Positions 29,905 through 36,078 of a stretch of DNA of 36,078 nucleotides are shown piece by piece. The notes below the pieces were generated by a model. That model saw only the letters and a program-made list of their open reading frames with translations, was not told the origin of the DNA and made no database searches. How positions within the stretch are numbered: position 1 is the first letter of the stretch; each line of letters begins with the position of its first letter. The stretch comes from Candidatus Staskawiczbacteria bacterium. Lineage in GTDB: Bacteria > Patescibacteriota > Minisyncoccia > Minisyncoccales > Staskawiczbacteraceae. The stretch covers positions 1-36,078 of the forward strand of contig JAHFKU010000007.1 in assembly GCA_023245195.1 (NCBI GenBank), in the 5' to 3' direction. A program made the position numbers and the translations under genes.

Positions 29905-31137
29905 ATGGATAAACCTCCAAAAGTTACCTATTGCACAAAATGTGTATACCCTTCATCTTCAGCGGTGCCTTTGGCATTTGATGAAAATGGGATGTGTTCG
30001 GGATGCAGGGTACATGCCCAGACAAAGGATATAAATTGGGAGCAAAGAAAAGAAATGTTAAAAAAAATTGTAGCTCCTTATAAGAATAAAAGCAGCTATG
30101 ATTGCATCATTCCTGTAGGGGGAGGAAAGGATAGCTATTACCAGGTTCATTACGCTATCGAGGAGCTTGGGCTTAAACCGTTACTGGTTACTTACCATGG
30201 AAATAATTACATGGATGTTGGCGAGCGCAATCTTGAAAAAATGCGCCATGTGTTTGACACCGACCATATTATTTTTAGGCCAAGCGAAGTTGCGCTAAAA
30301 AAGGTAAATAAAAAAGCCTTTTACATGATGGGTGACATGAATTGGCATAATCATTGCGGAATATATACTTATCCGGTGCAAATTGCGGTAAAAATGAATA
30401 TCCCATTGATTATTTGGGGCGAACATGGATATATTGACTTGGGAGGAATGTTTTCCATGAATGATTTTATAGAAATGACCCGCAAGTTTCGCGATGAGCA
30501 CATGTGCCGTGGTTTTGATTGGGACGATATGGTAGATGATCCAGCTAAGCTGGGCTCTGACTCCGCTTTGCGGGGTGGAAAAATGGGTATTAAAGAGCAA
30601 GATGTGCTATGGGCAAAATACCCCAGCGACAAGGAGCTTGAAGATGTCGGTGTCAGGGGTATTTACCTTGGGAATTTTATACCTTGGGATCCCTACGTAG
30701 CTACAAAACTTATTATTGAAAAATATGGCTGGGAGCAGTTCGACGGTGAATTTGAAAGGACGTACCGAAAAATGTCCAACCTAGACGATATTTATGAAAA
30801 TGGCGCACATGACTATTTAAAATACATTAAGTTTGGCTACGGCCGTGCTTCGGACCACGCTTCCAAAGATATTAGGAGGGGTCATATGACCAGAGAAAAG
30901 GGTATTGAAATGGTAAGAAAATATGACCATGTAAAGTCGTCAGATATCAAAATTTGGCTAAAGTATGTAGATATGACCGAGGAAGAGTTTGATAGGGTTG
31001 CAGATACGTTCCGTGATCCAAGGGTTTGGTGGATAGAAGGCGGCCAATGGTGGAAAGATAATATTTGGGGCGAGGCCTCAAGCTACGGCAAAGTTCATTT
31101 ATCAGAGAAAGAACAAGAAAAGTATTTTAAAAAATAA
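29905..31137 (+). CDS. N-acetyl sugar amidotransferase (PseA/WbpG family)
   Basis: The 410-residue protein has two Cys pairs at the start (CTKC, CSGC; likely zinc site), the PP-loop ATP-binding motif IIPVGGGKDSYYQV, and WGEHGYIDLGG, FIPWDPY and RASDHASKDIRRGHM in the body. It would adenylate the N-acetyl carbonyl of a sugar and replace the oxygen with ammonia delivered by HisH/HisF, forming an acetamidino group. About residues 219-226 (SDSALRGG) lie over a CCGC-TTT-GCGG hairpin and may be an insertion before GIKEQDVLWAKYPSD. It starts one base after the hisF stop. Confidence 0.85.
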   Translation: MDKPPKVTYCTKCVYPSSSAVPLAFDENGMCSGCRVHAQTKDINWEQRKEMLKKIVAPYKNKSSYDCIIPVGGGKDSYYQVHYAIEELGLKPLLVTYHGNNYMDVGERNLEKMRHVFDTDHIIFRPSEVALKKVNKKAFYMMGDMNWHNHCGIYTYPVQIAVKMNIPLIIWGEHGYIDLGGMFSMNDFIEMTRKFRDEHMCRGFDWDDMVDDPAKLGSDSALRGGKMGIKEQDVLWAKYPSDKELEDVGVRGIYLGNFIPWDPYVATKLIIEKYGWEQFDGEFERTYRKMSNLDDIYENGAHDYLKYIKFGYGRASDHASKDIRRGHMTREKGIEMVRKYDHVKSSDIKIWLKYVDMTEEEFDRVADTFRDPRVWWIEGGQWWKDNIWGEASSYGKVHLSEKEQEKYFKK

Positions 31138-31154
31138 AGTATTTTAAAAAATAA
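31121..31154 (+). repeat. 17-bp perfect tandem duplication at a gene junction
   Basis: AGTATTTTAAAAAATAA occurs twice without a gap (31121-31137, 31138-31154). The first copy encodes the C-terminus and stop of the amidotransferase; the second leads into the next ATG. It looks like recent slippage. Confidence 0.8.
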
Positions 31155-32176
31155 TGACTATGGAAGATCAAAACAAATTTTCCGAAGAAGATATCAGGCC
31201 AAAAAATGTGATGGAAGGCGCAAAAATAGCATTCTTAAAAGACCTTGCAAGGCTTTTGTCGCACAGCGATAAATTTGTGAAGGTGTCTTGCCCTGCATGC
31301 AATAGCAATGAATTTACCCCTACGTATAAAAAATTCGGATTGGATTATGTCACTTGTAATCATTGCCAGACTTTATACATAAGTCCAAGGCCTTCGTCCG
31401 AAGTGTTAGAAATATGCTACAAGGAGTCAAATGTGTATGATTATTGGGATAAATATATTTTTCCTGCATCAGATAAGGCTAGAAGAGAAAAAATGTTTAA
31501 ACCCCGGGTGGATGCCATATTGGAATTTTGTGAAAAATACAACGTAGTAACAGGTTCTATTTTAGATATTGGTGGCGCATATGGCACGTTGTGCCAGGAA
31601 GCCGCTTCGCGCAATGTATTTAGGCGAATTGTTTCAATTGAGCCAACGCCGGGCCTGGCAAAAACATCTAGGGAAAAAGGTATTGAAACCATCGAGTTGC
31701 CGGTTGAAAAGGTATCATTTGGAGAACATGAAAAATTTGATGTGGTGGTAAACTTTGAAGTGATTGAACACTTATTTTCTCCCGAAGATTTTATCAAGCA
31801 ATGCAAGCAATTTTTAAAACCAAATGGCCTATTTGTAGTTACCTGTCCAAACGGCAAAGGGTTTGATTTTACGGTTTTAAAAGAACAGTGCAATAGCATG
31901 GATTATGAACATTTAAATTATTTTAACCCGCATTCTTTGCCGTTACTTCTTTCGCGCTGTGGTTTTGAAGTGTTGGAAACGTTGACGCCGGGCAGGCTAG
32001 ACGCGGAGCTCGTAAGAAAAAAAATATTGAGCGGTGAGTTTGATGTTTCCAATAATCCTTTTTTAAAACAGGTACTGATAGATAATTGGGAAACAACTGC
32101 CGTTCCTTTTCAAGATTTTCTTGCCCAAAATAAACTTTCTTCGAGTATGTGGATCATTGCAAAAAACACGAACTAA
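31154..32176 (+). CDS. SAM-dependent methyltransferase with N-terminal Cys cluster
   Basis: The 340-residue protein has a zinc-ribbon-like start (SCPACNSNEF, TCNHCQTLYISPRP) and a class I methyltransferase domain: SILDIGGAYGTLCQEA, IEPTP and VVNFEVIEHLFSPEDF. It parallels the 300-residue protein at 17912 but is longer at both ends. It probably methylates or otherwise modifies a sugar of the glycan. ATG 31160 is an alternative start; neither has a Shine-Dalgarno site. It is in line with the amidotransferase gene and 11 bases before the second flippase. Confidence 0.8.
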   Translation: MTMEDQNKFSEEDIRPKNVMEGAKIAFLKDLARLLSHSDKFVKVSCPACNSNEFTPTYKKFGLDYVTCNHCQTLYISPRPSSEVLEICYKESNVYDYWDKYIFPASDKARREKMFKPRVDAILEFCEKYNVVTGSILDIGGAYGTLCQEAASRNVFRRIVSIEPTPGLAKTSREKGIETIELPVEKVSFGEHEKFDVVVNFEVIEHLFSPEDFIKQCKQFLKPNGLFVVTCPNGKGFDFTVLKEQCNSMDYEHLNYFNPHSLPLLLSRCGFEVLETLTPGRLDAELVRKKILSGEFDVSNNPFLKQVLIDNWETTAVPFQDFLAQNKLSSSMWIIAKNTN

Positions 32177-32187
32177 AACTTTAAATC

Positions 32188-33723
32188 ATGAAGACATTTC
32201 GTGATTTAAAGTTATTATTTATGTCCAGAAAAAGGGTTATCACTAATAACATCAAGTATAATATTGCAAGCCAGATAGTCGGTTTTGTTGTGGGACTAAT
32301 GTTGTTTCCCTTCATTGTTTCCCATGTTGGAAAGGAAGTATACGGCGCTTATTTATTAGTGACCACCTGCATAGGATATTTCGGGGTGCTTGATTTTGGG
32401 GTAGGGGCTGCCATTCCAAAATACATAGCTGAATTTACGGGCAAGAATGATCTTAAGGGGGCGGGAAAAATCATCAATTCTTCGCTGTTTTTTTATACCA
32501 TTGTGGGCATTTTTGTGGCCATTTGTCTTGTGATTTTGTCTTTTTGTTTTGACCGCATCTTTCATATATCTTCTGGCGATGTGGCAGTTATGCGCCAGCT
32601 CTTTTGGGTGGCGGCCTTGGCTTCGCTGTTTATTTGGCCTGGCAGGACTTTTGATAGTGTTTTATATGGATTGCAGCGATTTGATTGGCTGGCAATTAGT
32701 AATATTGTAGCAACCATTCTGACTGGTATTTCTGCTTATTTCATTTTTACGTATCATTTGGGAATGGTTTGGTTTGTGGCCCTGTTTTATGTTTTTATTA
32801 TATTGCGCTGTTTGGTGTCTTATATTATCGTAAGATACCACATATTAAAAACACCCATTCCTTTCCCATATTTTGATAAAGAAACCTCTAAAATGATTTT
32901 TGGTTTCAGTTTTTTCTTATTCTTTTCCAGTTTATTATCATTATTCATTTTTAATTTTGATAGCTTTGTGATTGGAGCTTTCGCCTCGGTTTCAGCGGTT
33001 ACCTTGTATAGCGTGGGATATAGTTTACAAAATGGATTTAGGTCAATTAACAGTTTTATCATCGGGCCGATTTTACCGGCCAGTGCGAAGCTCGAAGGGG
33101 AACAAAAAGAGGCTTTGCAAAAAGAGCTGTTATTTAAGGGAACGAAATATGTGACCATGATTTTTGTTCCCGGAGTCATTATTACCATTATCTTTGCCAA
33201 ACTGTTTATCAACAATTGGATGGGGCCCGGTTTTGAGGAGAGTATTTTACCGGCCCAGGTGTTGATAGCTTTTTGGATATTTGGCAACACGATAAATGTT
33301 GGCGCAAGCTTGGCGACAGCCAAGGGGCACGTGAAAGCATTCTTTAAGATTAATCTTTTAAATGCCCTATTAAATGTTGGTTTAAGTTTAGTTTTAGTTA
33401 GGCCGTTGGGAATTTTGGGGGTTGTTTTGGGAACTACGATTCCCATGATTTTAATTGACTTTTCTTTATCTTTGTATCAAATAGTAACAATCATGAAAGT
33501 AAGTTTTAAAGATTTTTTCAATGTAGCCATTAAAAAAAATCTTTTGGTTTACCTTTTTACTATCATAGTATCGGTGGCGGCTTTAAAAGTGTTCCAGCCG
33601 GCTAATGTTTTTTTGACGATACTTCAAATGGGCATAGTATATTCAATAGTAATGTTGGGCAGTTTTTATCTTTTTTTGTCTCCAAAAGAGCGAGAGGAGG
33701 TACTGTTTATGGTTAAATTTTAA
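32188..33723 (+). CDS. Second polysaccharide flippase (MOP/Wzx-like)
   Basis: The 511-residue protein has about 14 membrane segments and MOP-family features (IVGFVVGLMLFPFIVSHVGK, YGAYLLVTTCIGYFGVLDFG, then GVGAAIPKYIAEFTGKND). It differs clearly from the flippase at 18818. Its neighbours suggest it serves the nonulosonic-acid-bearing unit, while the first serves the heptose-like or nucleotidyltransferase-linked unit. This division is inference. A type I inverted-repeat element starts right at its stop codon. Confidence 0.87.
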   Translation: MKTFRDLKLLFMSRKRVITNNIKYNIASQIVGFVVGLMLFPFIVSHVGKEVYGAYLLVTTCIGYFGVLDFGVGAAIPKYIAEFTGKNDLKGAGKIINSSLFFYTIVGIFVAICLVILSFCFDRIFHISSGDVAVMRQLFWVAALASLFIWPGRTFDSVLYGLQRFDWLAISNIVATILTGISAYFIFTYHLGMVWFVALFYVFIILRCLVSYIIVRYHILKTPIPFPYFDKETSKMIFGFSFFLFFSSLLSLFIFNFDSFVIGAFASVSAVTLYSVGYSLQNGFRSINSFIIGPILPASAKLEGEQKEALQKELLFKGTKYVTMIFVPGVIITIIFAKLFINNWMGPGFEESILPAQVLIAFWIFGNTINVGASLATAKGHVKAFFKINLLNALLNVGLSLVLVRPLGILGVVLGTTIPMILIDFSLSLYQIVTIMKVSFKDFFNVAIKKNLLVYLFTIIVSVAALKVFQPANVFLTILQMGIVYSIVMLGSFYLFLSPKEREEVLFMVKF

Positions 33724-33894
33724 AAACGTGAATCTTTAAACCCTTTCTAGGTATTTTCTTCAAATTTGAAGGCGAAAATGTGATAGAATTTTAAAATATA
33801 GCAAGCTACATTTTAAAATTATTGCACATTTGTAGATCAAATTTGAAGAAAAGACCTGAAGTGCTTTTTATATGGGGGTTTAAGATTCACGTTT
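33724..33894 (+). repeat. Type I intergenic hairpin element, copy d
   Basis: Outer arms 33724-33743/33876-33894 pair with one bulge. Perfect 16-base inner arms are TTTTCTTCAAATTTGA (33754-33769)/33837-33852. The core is GCGAAAATGTGATAGAATT (33772-33790) and AATTATTGCACATTTGTAG (33817-33835). A perfect ATTTTAAAAT-type hairpin closes the centre. It fills the gap between the flippase and the next gene. Confidence 0.8.
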
Positions 33895-33899
33895 AAATT

Positions 33900-35246
33900 A
33901 TGACGGCATCCAATTATGATTATGAAAAATTTACGCTGGAAAAACCGGAATCATGGAGCGAAAAAGAGTTATCTGACTTTTTAATTTCAGATTATTTTGA
34001 TGCGGCAAGGGATTTGGGCTATCAAGCTCCTGAAAAAGAAATTCTTAACGTTTTTTTAGATTCGATTGCAAAATATAACCGATATAAATATATTTTATAC
34101 TTTTTAGATACATGCATTATATCATTTTTTAAAGGTAAAAAAGAATATAGAAAAAAAATCCTATTTCGTCCATTTAAGTACTATAATATTATTTTAGGGG
34201 CTAAAAAATATCATCACGTGGGATTGGTTGCCCATGGAAATTGGGATAGATTATTTGCAATCAAAAATTTCATGGGCTATATTGCAACCGATGATTTGGA
34301 CCAGTATGTGGTAGCTTATATAAAAGAAAAAAATATCACCTATCTTTACCGGCTGATTAAAGAAATAGCAAATAAGTTAAGAGCCTCAAAGCCGGATTAT
34401 ATCGTGCTATGGAATGATATTACTCCAATAGAAAGAGCTATAATATTGGTAAGTAAAAAACTGGGCATTGCTATTTTAGAAATTCAGCATGGGGCATATG
34501 ATTCGTTTAACTTTGAAACTGGTAAAGTCGCTGATTATGTTTTGGTCTGGGGAGGGCATTCAAAAAAATTATGCATTGATCGGTGGAAACGAAAGCCAGA
34601 AGACATCTATATTTTAGGTTATCCCTACGTAATTAAAAAAGACCAGGAAACCAAAGCACCCATTGCTATAGGCGCTTGGTCGAGCACTCAAGTTTTGAGC
34701 ACTCTGGTTAAAAATCAACGTAACCGCTATGTAGTGTGTTACTTAGGTCAAAACTTGGAAATATATAGCAAAGATTTTTTTTCACTCAAATTAGAAACTG
34801 CACATAATATTGATGCCATATGCAAAAAATTGGGCTTGGAGTTTATATATCGTCCGCATCCCGGTGACGACCGGGAATTATTAAAGAAAAATCTGCCAGA
34901 TATTCAATTTACCGATATAAAAGAAGGGATTGAAGAAACATTTCAAAGAGCAGATATATTTATCAGTTTTAATTCTACGGCGCTCATAGAAGTGGCCATG
35001 AGGTCAAAAGTTGCTTTACAATTGCTAAATTACCCATTAAAATCAGATAACCTTGAGAAACTGGGTGCTTGCAGCGTATCAATTGGAACCATAGAAGAAT
35101 TAGATGGGTATCTTAAAAAAATAGTTGATGCAAATAATTTGGATGAATTTAGGGCCAAATTTAATAATGACTATATAGAAACAAGATATAATCCAACCGA
35201 ACGTTTTTTGGAGATAATTAGCGAAATAGAGGAAAAAAAGGAGTAA
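33900..35246 (+). CDS. Unassigned GT-B-like glycan enzyme (capsule/sialyltransferase-like)
   Basis: The 448-residue protein has no sure family. Its first 190 residues are rich in Tyr, Lys and Phe (YNRYKYILYFLDTCIISFFK). The second part looks like the nucleotide-binding half of GT-B enzymes in capsule loci: EIQHGAYDSF, ADYVLVWGGHSKKLC, YILGYPYVIK, FIYRPHPGDDRELL and FISFNSTALIEVAMRSKVAL. RPHPGD and SFNSTALIE recall bacterial sialyl-/polysialyltransferase and CDP-glycerol-type families. Since CMP-nonulosonate is predicted here, it is a candidate for the transferase that uses it. That is position-based inference. Confidence 0.5.
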   Translation: MTASNYDYEKFTLEKPESWSEKELSDFLISDYFDAARDLGYQAPEKEILNVFLDSIAKYNRYKYILYFLDTCIISFFKGKKEYRKKILFRPFKYYNIILGAKKYHHVGLVAHGNWDRLFAIKNFMGYIATDDLDQYVVAYIKEKNITYLYRLIKEIANKLRASKPDYIVLWNDITPIERAIILVSKKLGIAILEIQHGAYDSFNFETGKVADYVLVWGGHSKKLCIDRWKRKPEDIYILGYPYVIKKDQETKAPIAIGAWSSTQVLSTLVKNQRNRYVVCYLGQNLEIYSKDFFSLKLETAHNIDAICKKLGLEFIYRPHPGDDRELLKKNLPDIQFTDIKEGIEETFQRADIFISFNSTALIEVAMRSKVALQLLNYPLKSDNLEKLGACSVSIGTIEELDGYLKKIVDANNLDEFRAKFNNDYIETRYNPTERFLEIISEIEEKKE

Positions 35247-35371
35247 TCACGAATATACGAATCTAGAACAATATACAAATGTTACAAATATACAAATCCC
35301 GACGGTCGGACACATTCGTATATTGGTAATATTTGTATATTTGATCGTATTGGTATATTCGTGACTACTCC
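35240..35371. repeat. Intergenic inverted repeat, ATACGAAT type (copy 2)
   Basis: Outer arms 35240-35262/35349-35371 pair at 21 of 23 positions, and the left arm contains the stop codon of the upstream gene. Inner ACAAATATACAAAT-type arms and a CCGAC/CGG tip (about 35299-35309) complete a long hairpin that fills the gap. It shares ACGAATATACGAATC with the element at 21422-21507. Confidence 0.75.
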
Positions 35372-35377
35372 AAAATT

Positions 35378-36078
35378 ATGAAAACAATCATCCTTTGCGG
35401 GGGCTTGGGTACCCGCATGAAAGAAGAAACTGAATACAAGCCAAAAGCGATGGTGCTTATTGGTGGCAAACCAATATTATGGCACATTATGAAAATATAT
35501 GCCCATTATGGCTACAATGAATTTGTCTTGGCTTTGGGTTATAAGGGAGAGATGATAAAAGATTATTTTTTAAACCAAAAAAAATTCCAGAACGATTTTA
35601 CCCTTCATACCGCAGCTGGTCAAACGCAGTTTCATAATAGCGATGGTGATGATTTTAACATCACCTTTGCTGACACCGGCTTGGAAAGTAATACGGGCGA
35701 GCGGATTTTGCGGGCGCAAAAATATATTACCGAGGATGATTTCATGCTTACCTATGGCGATGGCGTCAGCGATATTAACATTAAAGATTTAGTGGCTTTT
35801 CATAAAAGCCATGGGCTTTTAGGCACTATCAGCGGTGTGCATCCCCATTCTAAATATGGACTTATAAAAACCAATGGGAATAATTTAGTTGAAAGTTTTG
35901 ACGAAAAGCCATTACTGCACGACTATGTAAGCGGCGGGTTTATGGTATTTAATAAGAATGCCCTGCCATATTTTGACAATGGACACGAACAAAGCGGTTT
36001 GAAAAAAATGGCAGCCATTGGCCAGCTATCAGTATATAAACACGAAGGATTTTGGAAGGCAATGGATACCTATAGGGA
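35378..36078 (+). CDS. rfbF: Glucose-1-phosphate cytidylyltransferase, cut by window edge
   Basis: From ATG 35378 the frame stays open to the window end (233 codons). It reads MKTIILCGGLGTRMKEETEY, KPKAMVLIGGKPILWHIMKI, YGYNEFVLALGYKGEMIKDY, FMLTYGDGVSDINI, LGTISGVHPHSKYG, FDEKP and VSGGFMVFNK, the recognisable RfbF order, and nears the expected C-terminus (KHEGFWKAMDTYR). It makes CDP-glucose, the first step to CDP-dideoxy sugars such as abequose, paratose or ascarylose. The downstream dehydratase would be expected just beyond the window. Confidence 0.9.
   Translation, partial: MKTIILCGGLGTRMKEETEYKPKAMVLIGGKPILWHIMKIYAHYGYNEFVLALGYKGEMIKDYFLNQKKFQNDFTLHTAAGQTQFHNSDGDDFNITFADTGLESNTGERILRAQKYITEDDFMLTYGDGVSDINIKDLVAFHKSHGLLGTISGVHPHSKYGLIKTNGNNLVESFDEKPLLHDYVSGGFMVFNKNALPYFDNGHEQSGLKKMAAIGQLSVYKHEGFWKAMDTYR

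Noticed and set aside
29315-29920. 201-codon open frame opposite hisF
   Set aside because: It is antisense to a well-supported HisF-like gene and has no domain signature.
32820-33446. 208-codon open frame opposite the second flippase gene
   Set aside because: It mirrors a hydrophobic coding region and has the Lys/Pro-rich composition typical of such shadows.

Overview
The window is an AT-rich bacterial chromosome segment that most resembles a member of the Candidate Phyla Radiation (Patescibacteria, Parcubacteria-like). This is inferred from gene content, not from a marker gene. The hints are a UvrC without the helix-hairpin-helix tail, a large surface protein with an N-terminal peptidoglycan-binding-like domain next to an ECF sigma/anti-sigma pair, stand-alone GIY-YIG nucleases, few Shine-Dalgarno sequences, promoters very close to start codons, and many palindromic insertions in and between genes. 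No rRNA, tRNA or CRISPR array was seen.

Layout. 1-2.7 kb (minus strand): the end of a small membrane protein, a frameshifted HExxH metallopeptidase-like gene and uvrC. 2.7-6.8 kb (plus): a ClpB-type AAA+ chaperone that also carries an IGF loop, a membrane-anchored trypsin-fold protein lacking the catalytic triad, and a small tRNA-binding-domain protein. 6.9-10.3 kb: a sigma-70 factor (minus), then an HTH regulator, an ECF sigma factor and its probable membrane anti-sigma. 10.6-15.1 kb: a 1111-residue surface-layer-like protein behind a structured leader, then a beta-lactamase-fold serine hydrolase. 15.2-17.4 kb (minus): an O-antigen ligase/polymerase with a TPR tail.

17.4-36.1 kb (plus) is a surface-glycan locus. 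It holds a nucleotidyltransferase, two methyltransferases, two flippases, several glycosyltransferases, and a probable nonulosonic-acid set: an SpsF-like cytidylyltransferase, an SpsE/NeuB-like synthase, and a HisH/HisF/PseA-type module expected to put an acetamidino group on a sugar. A truncated glucose-1-phosphate cytidylyltransferase lies at the right edge and points to a CDP-deoxysugar branch. A higher-GC stretch at 22.7-25.25 kb interrupts the locus; its two genes have their own terminators and look acquired.

The most unusual signal lies between the genes. Four intergenic elements (about 5.5, 7.9, 26.4 and 33.8 kb) share a conserved asymmetric core inside long inverted arms. The arms differ at each locus but stay complementary within it, and in one copy the arm includes the upstream gene's stop codon. 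Other IR elements lie at 5.6-5.75, 21.4 and 35.3 kb. A 72-codon GIY-YIG gene bounded start-to-stop by 19-bp inverted repeats sits between hisH and hisF. A 22-bp palindrome is translated inside the nucleotidyltransferase gene. Together these suggest an active family of palindromic or nuclease-associated insertions.
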